Part shown: positions 1-11,746 of the stretch, piece by piece
How the letters are laid out: each line of letters begins with the position of its first letter
How positions within the stretch are numbered: the stretch's first letter is position 1
DNA from: Hormiphora californensis
Lineage: Eukaryota; Ctenophora; Tentaculata; Cydippida; Pleurobrachiidae
Assembly (NCBI GenBank): GCA_020137815.1
Contig: CM035354.1
Location: 744,001 to 808,000, forward strand
Reading direction: 5' to 3'
DNA: 64,000 nt
The notes under the pieces: model-generated
Databases searched by the model: none
Told to the model about the DNA's origin: nothing
Seen by the model: the letters and a program-made list of their open reading frames with translations, nothing else
Position numbers and translations under genes: made by a program

Positions 1-34
1 TAATATCCAATCTATCCCAATCTCATCTCCCCAG

Positions 35-3000
35 CAGGCCAGGCGTCTCCACAGCCCGCAGCGTTGCAAGTGAGGACATATTCGGGGGAGCATTAGAGAA
101 ACCCAGAACTCCCCAAAAGAGGCCCTCTGTCCAAGAGGATGATGATATCTTTAGGGTGGATAATAACAAACCATCACCCGCACTGGCTGACATGTTTAGG
201 TAACTAGGTGTAACTAGGTGTAACTAGGTGTAACTAGGTGTGTTAATTAGCTATTGTTGATATTAAATATTAATATCATGTCCCCCTCCTAGAGCGACTG
301 CAACCCCTGAGCGTGTTTCTACACCTCCCCAGGCGAGACCCCAAACCCAGGACCGACCACACACCCAGGCTGGTGAGTCAGAGAATTGGCCTGACAGAGT
401 TAGAGTGTGTGTTCTATTAAACTGCAGTATATCTGTGTGTGCTGTTCACGATGGATTGAAAGCATTCTTGATCAACACAGTTCTTGTAGTATCACACAGT
501 GCTTGTCTCGTGACATGCTGCACCACAACACGTCAATATGACATGTCACAAACACTCTCTCCTTCTCTTACTATCCTCTCTTTCTTGTCAGGTGGCGGTG
601 ACCTGCCTTCAAGTCGTCCTCCCTCCGCTGGGAGGAGAGCCAACACCGCTCCAAGGTAAAAACTTTAACATGTGTGTTTACTGTTTAGTAGAGTAAGACA
701 CTACTTTGTATTTCGACACATCACATATTGTGGTTCACAGCAACTCTCAACTCAGGTCCACTGCGGGAGGTGATGGAGTGCTGACACCACAACGCAGAAA
801 TTCTGAATCCGACAGTATTTTCGGTGACGACACACCTGTGAACAAGACATCGTTGCCATGGGAACAACCAGCGGTAGCAACGCCCCCCACAACCAACCAA
901 CAGGTATGGAAGGCGCGGTGTGGGTGGTCTGTGGAAAGTAGCGTTGTCAGCACTGTATCGATCCGTGCGCGCGACAGTGGCTGGATATTCAAACCTGCCG
1001 CAGGTGGTTGAATCCCTTACTCAACATCATAACAAGCCGCAGGTGGTTAAACAGAAAAACTGCAGTGACAGTCACGGCCGCACGGCGCACAGTGACAAAA
1101 ACCAATAATTTGGCCAAAAACACAAAATCATGAACAATTAATTAACAGCCATCATTCTAGATAGTTTCCGGGGGTGAGACGACCAGAAATCCTGTCCTTG
1201 AGTTGAGAGTGGCCGACCTGGAAAAACAGAAGAAACAACTCGAGGAGGATCTGGAAGATTTACGGAAGAAATCTGCAGAGGAGGAAGGGAAGTTGTTGAA
1301 AGATAAGAATGAACTGAGAGAAAAGTTGGAGAGAGTTGAGGGCTCTCTATCTGATCGAGACTCAGAAATCGAAAATCTCCGAAAAAGGTAATGAATTGAG
1401 CCACTGAGTAGATGGGTAGTTCTTGTCTCTGAACATGGGTTGAAAATATGTCGTTTCAGTCTACTCTGTTTATTATGACCTGGCTCTGCTTACAAGTCCC
1501 TAGTAACATATGTAGAGTCAGGCGATAGAGAAGTTAAATGAATTCATTATTCATTCGATGTCACTATCAGCCGTGTTAAGTTTCTTGGGTCAGGCCAATG
1601 CTGAATGCTCTGACTGAAAATATGAGTTATGTGAAATCATGTGGCCACGGGCCAGAATTATATGACATATCATTAGGTTATCTTACTCCCAACGAAAACG
1701 GAAATAATATGGCCACGCAACTGCAATTCCTCGTACTATTTCAGTTTGAAGACGGCTGAGTCTGAGTTACGTGATGTTGAGGACCGTGTAGCGACTAAAC
1801 ACCGTACCGAGTTAGACCAACAGGCCAAGAGACATTCTGAAACGATAGACAGGTTGAACTTGATCATATCGGAGAAGGAAAATATCATACAAACAGAGAT
1901 ACGGGGTGCCAGTAAACGGTAAGTATTTGGGTTATAGTGGTGACTGGGGTGACTATTTCTAATTTTACTTACTGGAGGAAGTTTCATTACTACTAAAACA
2001 ACTGTAATTCAGATCACAGTTTGAATCCCTAACAACACTAAACCAGATTGCAAGAGAAGGAGGAGAGAGCGCTGGAGGAACAGAGGAATCTAGTGAAGCA
2101 ATGGGAGGGAAGAGTAGCCGAGACAGAGGCCATGTACCGGAACAAACTTGTTACCATGGAAACAGATAATCGAACCGCCATTGAGGCGATGAGACAGGTT
2201 AGTTACTGCAGTGGACCCCCCCCCCCCCAAAAACCCAAGTTTTTGTGCACATTATATAGGGCAGTCTTCTGCCCGGTTCGGAGAGGGCAGTTTTGAGGCA
2301 AATAACAAAACACGTTTTCCCCAGCGACACGAAGAGGACATTGAGGAGCAAAGAAAAACCAGGAAAGAAGAATTGTGTGCTGTGCTAAGTGTATCCCGGA
2401 CCTCTGAGTCATTGGAGCGCCTCACAGAGAGGGTGAATTTGAGCGCTGAGGAAGTCGGGAATCTGACAGCTAAACTGGATCTAACAAGGTGAGGAAGAAG
2501 TCATCTTGTTCAAAGGAAATCAGGCCTAAGTTTAACTCATCGGTAATGATGGGGTTGTACTATAATACTCCACCCTAATTTTTTAGATCTGTGACACTAG
2601 AAGAAAGGGAGCGGGCTGCAAAGGTAATGAGTGAATATCTGCACGACCTGAAAATAAATCTGGACAAACAGAGCAGAGAGATATCAGAGGAACGCACCCG
2701 ACTTCAGGTATAGAACACCGCTACAAAGATCACCCCCACTATTTAAACCGCCCAATGCCCGTCCCCCGGTAGTCCGGTACAAATCGACCCTAGCAATAAA
2801 AGTTTGATAATCAAACTAGTACAATTGTTAACATTCTTCCCCCCCCCCCTGAACATTGGTTGTGTAGAGGGGTAATTTCATCTCCCCCCTGAACAGGAGA
2901 TTGTTGGAAAGATGGAGTCCCATCTCCGGGAACAAACGAGAATGAGCAGTGCCGCTCAGAACCGGTTGTTATCAGAGGAGACGAGATTGAGGTCCCTACA

Positions 3001-4847
3001 GGCCGCCTGGGCAGCAGACAAGGTGGAGGAGGAAAGGAAGTTGGAGCAGGCAAGGGAACAGTTGGAGAGACAGAGAGAGGCCATGATATCGGAACAGAGA
3101 CAGAATATGGAAAAGTTGTATCTGGAGAGAAAGGAAATCACGAAGGAGAGAAGTAGGGTAGCGTGTGAGTCACAACGGGCAACGGAACAAGTTGCCAGAG
3201 GTAATTGATATTGTTGGAAAACTTCAAAGTTGGAGTTTTCATATGTGTTTCTACATAATTGTTTCTATCTAGTTCTACTAGTTCTATACTAGTTCTATTA
3301 ATTATAGTTCTACTAGTTCTATACTAGTTCTACTACTTGTCAGGAGCCATGAAACAGCTGGATACAGAGGCACAAGCTAACGCCATGCTAGATAAAGCTA
3401 AGCGTGATGTCAGTAAGATTCAGGCAGAGAGGGACGTGTGGGATAAGGAGCAACAAACACGACAGATATTTGTGGAGTCACTGCAGAAGGAAAAGAAGGA
3501 ACTGAAGAGCGAGAAAAAGAGGTAACTATACACTGTGTTACTTGTGTCTTGTGTCGTTGGTTCCGTAGACGTTGAGCGAGAAGAGAGCATGCTGCCATGC
3601 TTTATTACACCATGTAATCTCAACTCACAATTCAATATGGTGACGTGCTGAATCAAGAAACACTTGTTATTTTCTAACCCTCCTTACGAAATGGGGTCGA
3701 CTAAACACCCCACCTCAGGTTGGCAGACCTAGCAGAGAAGTTAACGACACGAGCCAAGGAGACTGAAGGGTACAGTGAGGCGCTAGTGAGGGCCAAACAG
3801 GAGTGTGTCACTGTCCAGAAACAACTGGCACGACTTGAGGCTGATCTGAGGATGAGAGAGGACGAAATTAACCTAAAAGAGAAATCACTCAAGGTAACAT
3901 ACTCCAAGGTGTTTCTGGAGCCTGATCGGACTCTAGAGCAGAGGGTTGAGAGAAAGAGAACATTAAAGACATTGAGTGAGTTGAGAAGGTCGCATCCTGA
4001 GGGACGCTATGTGATTAGGGGTGGAGTAATACAGTGTGTGTAGGACTCTGGGTGTCGCCTGTCATAGCGGGATTATTCCTGTGTTGGCGAAGCCCTTGAA
4101 TGAGTGTTTGAAATATTTGAACTTTCATTGTTTTCCGTACTCATTCTAAATGTTGACCCCGATAAACATAGTAGTGAAGTGACAGTAGTGCCGTCATAGA
4201 TATAGTGACGTCACAACTCCTCCAGAATGAGTCAGTGAAGTCTAAAAACAGTGTATCTTAACATGGCAAAATCCCCCCACGCAGGATAGAGCTGCAGGAC
4301 TTGCTGCAGAGAAGGAGCTACTCCGCTCTGACAGAGAGGGACTGAACTCTCAGGCTGTTGAGTGCCCGGCCTGCCAGAAATACAGACCACGGAAAGTACC
4401 AAGCAGCCCACAGCGGGTCCCTAGTCCCCAGAGACAGATTAGCCCGATAAAGTCACCAGGAGGAGGAGGTGTTCACTTTGGGATGAGTCCTCTTAGCCCC
4501 CTGAACCTGAGTAACCTTAGTTATGGATCTGTTATTGGTGCCACAAGGTAAGAGAGTTGTAGTGTATTTCAACCCTTCCCCATATTATACATTGTACATC
4601 CCAGTTCCCACCCCTTTGAGTTCTTACCCCCTCTCCCACCCCTTGCCCCTTACTCAACAACTCTGACCCATGATCTAAAACAACCCAATTCCCCAGGTAC
4701 AATTATCCAAGTTCATCCGTGGTAGAACTAACGGGCAGCCTCCAGCGATTCTCGGCCCTCTCCCAACAGGACAATCAAACTCTCAAAAACCAGTTAGATA
4801 AGATAAACCGGTTCCGTGAAATCGACCGAAAAATTGTAGCTTCGTGA
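35..4847 (+). CDS. FBF1: FBF1-like coiled-coil protein, 3' part (5' end outside window)
   Basis: Fas-binding factor 1 is a distal-appendage protein of the mother centriole needed for ciliogenesis. Fourteen exons can be chained in phase: about 35-199, 293-372, 592-655, 741-903, 1203-1387, 1745-1918, 2047-2197, 2325-2488, 2587-2707, 2897-3200, 3344-3521, 3719-3893, 4285-4547, 4697-4847 (TGA). The first four encode a disordered Ser/Pro-rich segment with acidic-aromatic motifs (SEDIFGGAL, DDDIFRV, DSIFGDD). The next eight encode a nearly continuous Glu/Lys/Arg/Gln-rich coiled coil, and the last two a CPAC-containing, Pro/Ser-rich tail. The segment LADLAEKLTTRAKE resembles the conserved C-terminal coiled coil of vertebrate FBF1 as I remember it. 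The N-terminus lies upstream. Several introns carry repeats at their splice sites. Other centrosomal coiled-coil proteins remain possible because coiled coils align promiscuously. Confidence 0.65.
200..239 (+). repeat. 10-bp tandem repeat starting at a splice donor
   Basis: The donor GTAACTAGGT directly follows the exon ending ATGTTTAG and is repeated four times head to tail. Each unit restates the donor hexamer GTAACT. This is one of many repeats in the window that begin at a splice site. Confidence 0.85.
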
Positions 4848-4895
4848 TATCGATCAAATGACTGATTTGGTTTATTTTATTGTGTGATTGTTGTA

Positions 4896-6098
4896 CAGGG
4901 TGTCCCACTGTCTTTGCATCACCTGCGATTTTGGGTCATGACCGGGCTCCATTAAACTAACCAAAACTGATCGAAAAATTGGTCAAAATGGTTCTAACAA
5001 AAACCAGTGTTCTGGAGAATTGTCTGGCGAACATTTTGGTTGCAAGATTGACTTTCCAAGTCTTACCAATCGTCAGATATATCGTCGTAAAGTCAAAATT
5101 ACGTGTTCATGAAATCCGACCGGGGTTCACGTTTTGAAAAATTCACAAGTGCAAAGTTGCTCGGATCACATTGCATCCCTCATAAGAGTTGTAGGAAATT
5201 GTCTGGCGGTCATTTTGGTACCCGGGTTTTTATCCTAGCTCAATGTTTAGAATGTCTTATGACTGTCAGAACTGGAATTTTCCCAAAAGTGGTCTCAGGT
5301 ATCGCATTGCATTTTGCCCTGTTATGAAGCTCATAGCTGTTTGAATAACATCTTAGTGCATGATAGGGTTGAGATAGACCACTTGCGTATCCTACACATT
5401 AACAGGGGCCTTGCCAAATCGTCATAACAACCCTGTCAAGTGTCTAGATGAAATTGAGACGATATGTGCTGATTATTATGGGATTACACACGACACCGAG
5501 CCACCTAATTAGGGGTTGTGAGCCGATACCAACTAATACTTAGCATAGAAAAATCTTCATGTTCCTACAGTCATAACGCAACTTAAACGTAGAGCTATGG
5601 AAAAAACCATGGTATCAAGATGAACCTTAGACGATTCCAATGAAGCTCTTGTAAATTTCAAATCATTTTACCCATTTGTTGATGACACGTGATCCCCTCA
5701 AAAATGCTGGTTGAATTTCGTCTTTAGACAGTCATAAGACACTCTAAACATTGAGTTAGGACAAAAACCCAGGTACCAAAATGACCGCCAGACAATTTCC
5801 TACAACTCTTATGAGGGATGCAATGTGATCCGAGCAACTTTGCACTTGTGAATTTTTCAAAACGTGAACCCCGGTCGGATTTCATGAACACGTAAATTTG
5901 ACTTTACGACGATATATCTGACGATTGGTAAGACTTGGAAAGTCAATCTTGCAACCAAAATGTTCGCCCGACAATTCTCTAGAACACTGGTTTTTGTTAG
6001 AACCATTTTGACCAATTTTTCGATCAGTTTTGGTTAGTTTAATGGAGCCCGGTCATGACCCAAAATCGCAGGTGATGCAAAGACAGTGGGACACCCTG
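4896..6098. mobile_element. 1.2-kb foldback MITE, mariner-like ends, TA target duplication
   Basis: The element begins CAGGGTGTCCCACTG and ends with its reverse complement CAGTGGGACACCCTG, flanked by TA on both sides. The inverted arms are about 380 bp each (about 4896-5275 and 5726-6098) and differ at only a few positions. The unpaired middle is about 450 bp with no transposase reading frame. The CAGGGTGTCCCA-type terminus and TA duplication fit the Tc1/mariner superfamily. It fills most of the gap between the FBF1-like gene and SLC25A46. Short reading frames inside it are not genes. Confidence 0.8.
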
Positions 6099-6454
6099 TA
6101 TATCAGAGAAGGTGTAAATAGTTTGTATAGGGAAATAGTCTCTTAATTTAACTACTGTGTTTTGCTTTTCCTGGCTTGGACCCAGCTAAACTTTACTTTT
6201 TTAATGACTTGTGAAGTGGGTCGGTACCTGTACTTCCGGTGCTGGAGCGCTCCTCTCTCTCGGTATTCCTGCACGGACGTCCCTACCTGCGCGCATGTTG
6301 GCTAATAGTGACCCCGCGCGTTACAGCTATGTAGTGGGATTTGTGTGACTAATGGTGGCACAACTGTCAGCGGCCAAACTTTCTCAAGGCTTCCTTGGAA
6401 TAAGGAATGTTCTTAACTGTTTAGTTAACGGAAGACGGAAGCTACATAACAACG

Positions 6455-6460
6455 TTTATT
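6455..6460 (-). promoter_or_regulatory. Candidate polyadenylation signal of SLC25A46
   Basis: AATAAA on the minus strand lies about 275 bases beyond the SLC25A46 stop codon. Position and sequence suit a cleavage signal, but no transcript end is known. Confidence 0.4.
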
Positions 6461-6734
6461 TCTGTGAAAAAGAAAAAAGGCTATAAACAAAACATGTTAC
6501 AATCAAAAACAAATGTGGCACCATTATATGGATGCAAAATTCCCGATAGGAAAATGAAATTCAGTCTCTCATCAACTCTTCTTCTCATACTAATACTGTC
6601 TCTCGATTTATATAGAAAAGGATCGCAACTCGTATCAGAAACAACTTCGTAAACCAAACATCTCCTCACGATATCTCTAATATCTCTATCGTATCTCTCT
6701 AATCTCTCTAGAAAATCTCCTCGCCCTCGTCCCA

Positions 6735-8907
6735 TTATTGTTCAACATGGACGGATAGCGAGTCATTATGTTCCTTTGGCTGGGGTCTAAAATATTTGAG
6801 TGCCAGTTTGGCCGTCTGTACAACAGTTAACCGGAGGGTATATTGAAGGATGACGGCAGATAGACCTTTCCACAGACTTGTCACCCCTTCCTCGTCAATT
6901 AGGGCCTCTATACATTGTTGGGCAGTACTGTAGCTGGAGAGGTATGGGAAGACGTGTCGAGCATCAAGGACGTTATCCACTATAGCTCGGGAACCCTGGG
7001 TGGGAGAGGTGGTTAGAATTAGTTGGATTTATTTGGAATATACTGAGAGATACGTTGGCCCAACGTCGTCGGGGGCGAATTGGTCACGTTGGACAAGTTC
7101 GTGGGATAATGTGGTCAGATTACTGATTACTCATCTTTGTTGCTAATTACCTGTAAGTGTAATCGGTTCATGATAATCTCCAGTGGTAGAAGTGTTATAT
7201 CTGCTACAAAACAGTGCAGGGTGCCCGCTAAAAGTTCTGGCCACACACTATCCATCTGACATAACAGGATATATGTTAACAATTCATCCACCCGGCATAG
7301 GGTCTAAATTGGTCATGCAATAACCCCTTGCTGCCGCGCTACGCATGCGAAAGGACAGGGTAAAGTCGGATTTTTTGAAGTCGTCACCCCAAAATGACCG
7401 CGCATGTGAAATTTGTGATGTGACGCACAAAAACATTCCGTGCACGAAAAGGGGGATGACAACTTCAAAAAATCCGGCTTTAGCTACGTCCCAGCTAAGC
7501 TACCAAGGCTCTAGACAAGGAGTAGTCAAGAGGCGGGGGGCACTACCAGGACTTACCAATGTGTTCTTTGCTTGTAGCTTTCCCTGTCTGTCTTGTCGCA
7601 TTCTATAAACTTTTAACACTCCCGAGTGAACCAAATTACTGATTAGATCCCAACAGAGGGTATAGACAACTGAGAGAGAGAGAGAGAGGCAATTAATTAA
7701 TTAATTAGATAGCTAATTAATGAATGGCACTACCCGCATCCCAAAATATTCGACAGCTTTTGTGCAAGGAAAAAGCATTGAATACAAAAGTAAAACCCAA
7801 CAAAACCCTGTCACTCACGAGTTGGTAGGATAAGCTGGTGCATTGGTAACAAGTGTCGATGATGGTACCCACTGCCCCTCCCAAACAACCGCAACACAGC
7901 CTCCTTTAAACACGACATGGGTGTAGCTATTTCAGCTCGTGCACTCTCACTCTGTACCGTCTCCAGCAGCACAGCCGACAAGACAGGAAGAGTTAGTATG
8001 GTTGACATAGTCTTGAGAGTTGTGTAACCTATTAGCCGGCCTGGTCCCTCAGATAGTGATGGCAGCTCCTTGGGAAGCCCAGTCACATGACTTATACAAG
8101 CCTCAGAAGATAGTTGTATACCCTCCAGCATTAGGTGACACGTGAATCCTTTCCAGAGCGCTGCACCACCCTGTCTGCTTTGAATCTGGTATACATGCCT
8201 TCAGCATTAGTAAGGGTGAGAGATCCCGGGCCCGGACATCCCACATTTAGCTGGCATTGTCGACGGAGAATCAGGAATGGGTATCCAAGGAATGTCTCAC
8301 CAGACAGACACACTAACCCAGCACCAAACCCCGTGGCACTCTGCAGTTGGATCTCTTCGTAGGTCTGGAGGGGATTTTAATTAGTTTTGGACATGTTTAA
8401 ACTGTGTAATGAACAGTAATTGGTAGAGAGAGGAGAACTATTTGAACTACTTGAACCTAACATATTTTGACCTGGCATAACATGTTAGAATATGCATTGG
8501 AGGACAGAAATGTGTCACAAACCTGGTGTGATGTACTGTCTGCAAATGTACTGATGATGTCCACTTGAGATGAATTTGAGGGGGAACGGGTCCCACCGGG
8601 TCGTGGGTATTCACTCTTCATATACTTTTCGTATGAATACTGAGGTGGAGGAAATTAATTAATTATAATACACTTCCAAAGAGAAGATGGGGGTCAAAAA
8701 TGATACTTTTTGAGGCTTAGTATATGTTAAAATGGAGAGTTAACATTAAATTAAATCAATAAAACCTACCGCTGTCTCATCTTGGTAGTCGGGTGTTGGT
8801 TCTGTGTCATAGTTTGGGTTGTCCTGGTTATTTGGCTCTCTCCGTTTCCTAGAGACTGGGGGTAGTGGAACACCACTAAGCGGCTCATAAACAGCCTTGT
8901 CAGACAT
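6735..8907 (-). CDS. SLC25A46: SLC25A46-like outer mitochondrial membrane carrier homologue
   Basis: SLC25A46 is a mitochondrial-carrier homologue in the outer membrane that acts in mitochondrial dynamics and lipid transfer; the yeast relative is Ugo1. Six exons in order: 8907-8770 (ATG at 8907), 8639-8523, 8364-7819, 7669-7557, 7255-7151, 6995-6735 (TAA). Diagnostic stretches are FLILRRQCQLN, AALWKGFTCHLMLEG, SAVLLETVQSE, LLPLEIIMNRLHLQ and GVTSLWKGLSAVILQYTL, in the order of the human protein. All junctions agree in phase except one: near 8170 the frame changes between MYTRFKADR and GGAALWKG, as if one G were missing from a GGG run. Adding one base gives 426 aa, close to human 418. This may be a sequencing error, a small unrecognised intron or a mutation. 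The first exon encodes a Pro/Asp-rich cytosolic N-terminus. Confidence 0.88.
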
Positions 8908-9286
8908 CAGTTAGCCATATGTAGAGTCTAGTGTGAATACATTCAATATTAGTACAAATATTTATGGAGTACACATCTGGGTTAGAGATGGGTTATTTCG
9001 AGGATCGGGGGTATAACACAAAAAGCACGGACATGGTCTTGAATAACATTGGCACATTGTATTGTACACATGTGTGTCCCCAGAATATAATGTGAAATCT
9101 ACAAACTGTAAAATATTTACACAAACACTTGTTATGTTCTAACCCTCCTTTACATTTGTGAGACAGGGCCGAACAAGGTAAACAATCACACTGTTCCCAG
9201 CTACTTCTAACAGATCTGTCTAGCTCCCTCTCGACCCGCAGAGGTTGAGCACCAAGTGAAACTGTAATCACTAAATAAAAGTGTTT

Positions 9287-10244
9287 TTAGTAGAACTTGA
9301 CTCCCGCATCAGAGAAATCCTCGCTCTCTCCCATCATGAGTTCTGCTTTCCCCTCCTTACCTAACATCGTTATCACGTGCTGTAACAGCCACACATCTGG
9401 GGAGGGGGTAGGAGGTAGAAGAGGGCTCTAATGACGGGGGAGGAGGTATTAGGGGGCTCTAATGGCTGGGGGAGGAGGTATTAGGGGGCTCTAATGGCTG
9501 GGGGAGGAGGTATTAGAGGGCTCTAATGGCTGGGGGATGAGGTATTAGGGGGCTCTAATGGCGGAGGGGTGATATGATAGTGTCGGATTTTGAATTCTTG
9601 ATTTTGAATTCCTATCACTGATATGAAGACTGTGTTTCTTGTTTCTCCCTATCCCAGGACCCAGGGGTAGTACCTGCCCCCACCCGGTACCCTTACTTAC
9701 CCATGCCATAGAAAGGTTGACCCTCCGTGTCATCCCCAGAATGGATTTCAAACAGGGTCAGCACTGTCCCAGTTAGACCTCTCTCTGACACCCAGCCGTG
9801 TATAAGTGATCCCCATTGTGCCACACTCTTCCACAGAACAAAACACCGCTCACCCTCCATGATACCTTGGCCCTGGGGGAGATTCACTGTGTTGGTAAAG
9901 GAAGAGATCGTATGACAGTGTTAGCAAGCGTCCGCGCCCTGAGCCAATCCCAGGCGAAGAAACACAATTGGGGCTGCCAGCCATTTTTTGTTAACCCCCA
10001 ATTTCATTACCTGATCACACAAATCCTGTAGGACAACCCTCTGGGCGGCCGGTGATAGTCTCCTACTGATTTTACCATTCTCAAACACAGCTCCATCCAC
10101 CTCCCATTTACTGTGGTGCTGATGGTAATCACAGATGAGGTTTCTCCAGCTGGCCAGTTGCTGCTCTTTAGTCTTTACTATTGGTTGAATGGTGAAGAAG
10201 GGAGGGAAGCTGTACTGCCATGGCCACTCAAACTCTGTTCCCAT
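9287..10244 (-). CDS. VPS25: VPS25, ESCRT-II subunit
   Basis: VPS25 is the winged-helix subunit of ESCRT-II that recruits VPS20/CHMP6 during sorting of ubiquitinated cargo into multivesicular bodies. Three exons: 10244-10011, 9872-9701 and 9396-9287, giving 171 aa (human 176). The N-terminus FEWPWQYSFPPFFTIQP is the family signature with the PPF motif that contacts the other ESCRT-II subunits. The middle exon carries LIHGWVSERG and TVLTLFEIHSGDDTEG, and the last exon ends AELMM..EDFSDAGVKFY, matching the family terminus GVKFF. For the second exon I chose the acceptor CTCCCCCAG just before GGCCAAGG because it preserves phase 0. The intron before the last exon contains a tandem array of acceptor-like units. 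The neighbour upstream encodes PSAP and PPxY motifs. Confidence 0.93.
9397..9570 (-). repeat. About 32-bp minisatellite of acceptor-like units in VPS25 intron 2
   Basis: About five units each contain, on the gene strand, a pyrimidine tract followed by CCCCCAG, then CCATTAGAGCCCCCTAATA. The array abuts the true acceptor at 9397-9399. Every unit therefore restates a plausible 3' splice site. Confidence 0.75.
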
Positions 10245-10511
10245 GGCTACTACTAATTAGTGGTGGTTACTGGTTAGATCAACACACTGGCAAGCCTAGC
10301 TCCCCCCCCCCCCCGCACCGGGTGGTTTCAGTGAAATAAAATACATGTACGATAAACGATAAACATTTAAAATAAACAGTTCACAAATAATACACACACA
10401 ATAAATAAAACTTGAAATGTTAATTCTTTATAAAAAACGTGCTGTTGTGAAAACATTTTTGGGATTTTTTTATCGAAAATATAAAATAAATAATTTACAG
10501 CAAGAAAGTAC

Positions 10512-10562
10512 AGTCGGACACCGATTTACCGGAATGCTCGGGGGAAAGGGTTTTGTCTATAA
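10512..10562 (+). mobile_element. Fragment of a pogo-like MITE
   Basis: CAGTCGGACACCGATTTACC followed by a GGGGGAAAGGGTTTTGTC segment matches one end of the TA-flanked elements at 32803 and 62133. The other end is absent, so this is a truncated copy just downstream of the PPxY gene. Confidence 0.6.
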
Positions 10563-10567
10563 TACTT

Positions 10568-11182
10568 TCAGTAGTGTTTATATTTCTTCATATTGTTCAT
10601 ACATTCTTCATATGAAGGGGGCTGTTCCTTGGTCCCTCTATTATCATAATCTGGAGGGGTTTGCCTTGCTCGACCCTGTTTCCCCGCAGTGTGGTGGTCT
10701 CCCGGGGGACTTCCTGATACAGATAATGGTGGTGCTGAAGGAACAAGATTGGATGGATCTACAGCTGGTGAAGGATTTAATGTTGTATCAGGAGAGTTGT
10801 CAGTAATCACAACACCTGCTGACTCAGATCCTAGTGGGTTGTAACTAATTGATCCACCCAACTCAGCGGGCGATATAGCAGTCCTGATACAGGCTGAGTT
10901 TGAAGGAGAACTATCTAGCTGAGAGCCATTTACAGATTGATGGTTGTAAGATGCTGCCGGTTGTGTAGCAGGTGTAATTATTCTATACTGGTTAGATGAC
11001 GTCATTCTAGTGACGTCACTGTTTGAAGTTTCATCATCATCATTTAGGTGCAGATCAATAGTCCGTAGTAATAGAGGAGGGGAATCATTCTCAGGGACCT
11101 CAACCACAAATCGTTCCTGTCTCCGTGGATCTTCCTCCTGATCACTTTCAAAACACTTGAAATACAGGTTGAAACAAAACAT
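10568..11182 (-). CDS. Small acidic protein with PSAP and two PPxY motifs; family unknown
   Basis: A single open exon encodes 204 aa from an ATG at 11182. The N-terminus MFCFNLYFKCF has cysteines suitable for S-acylation and is followed by acidic, disordered sequence. The C-terminal third has a PSAP motif (VPSAPPL), which in known proteins binds TSG101, and two PPxY motifs (TPPDYDNR, PPSYEECM), which bind NEDD4-family WW domains. The chain ends in a basic tail, MKKYKHY. There is no transmembrane segment or folded domain. PSAP plus PPxY is the signature of adaptors linking cargo to ubiquitin ligases and ESCRT, and the next gene downstream is VPS25, but the link is inference. The exon could also be the terminal exon of a larger gene. 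Confidence 0.55.
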   Translation of the reverse strand: MFCFNLYFKCFESDQEEDPRRQERFVVEVPENDSPPLLLRTIDLHLNDDDETSNSDVTRMTSSNQYRIITPATQPAASYNHQSVNGSQLDSSPSNSACIRTAISPAELGGSISYNPLGSESAGVVITDNSPDTTLNPSPAVDPSNLVPSAPPLSVSGSPPGDHHTAGKQGRARQTPPDYDNRGTKEQPPSYEECMNNMKKYKHY

Positions 11183-11427
11183 GCTCTATCTACTAGTACT
11201 GCACCATATCCGTTATAACTAATGGAGTTTGGCTCAAGGAGGCGTGGAGCTTGGAGAACGCTTGAAAGAGATATAACACAACTTGATGTTTAAAATAAAA
11301 ATCATAACAAAAATCAACAACAAAAAACTAAAATCAAAATTTACACAGTAAGTTGAGAACACCTCTCATAACATACCTCTCAGAAAACATTTCTTAATTA
11401 CAGTATCAACTGTACACAGTTATACTA

Positions 11428-11700
11428 TCAATGAGAAACCTCTCTACACGACTGTTCAAAGGAGTGAAACATGCCAATACCCATATTACATACCCTCTCC
11501 TCCACACCACCTTTCCCATCAGCCAAACTAAACTGTCCCCTAACAAACGGAGTTCCATCTCTAATTCGAACAGAGAATGAACTGTCTAGAAGGATTCCCC
11601 TTTTGTTGACGGTTGGTGGGATATTTCTTAACTCTTCCATCAAGATGTCGTGCAGCTGAAGTGGAAGAAGTGTAAAAGGGGGTGAAGGGAGAGAGATAGA

Positions 11701-11746
<46 letters not shown>

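Noticed and set aside
3894-4043. Extension of the FBF1 exon ending at 3893 to a stop at 4040
   Set aside because: A good donor (AAG|GTAACA) and an in-phase downstream exon with conserved tail make the spliced reading better; the extension could be a minor isoform.
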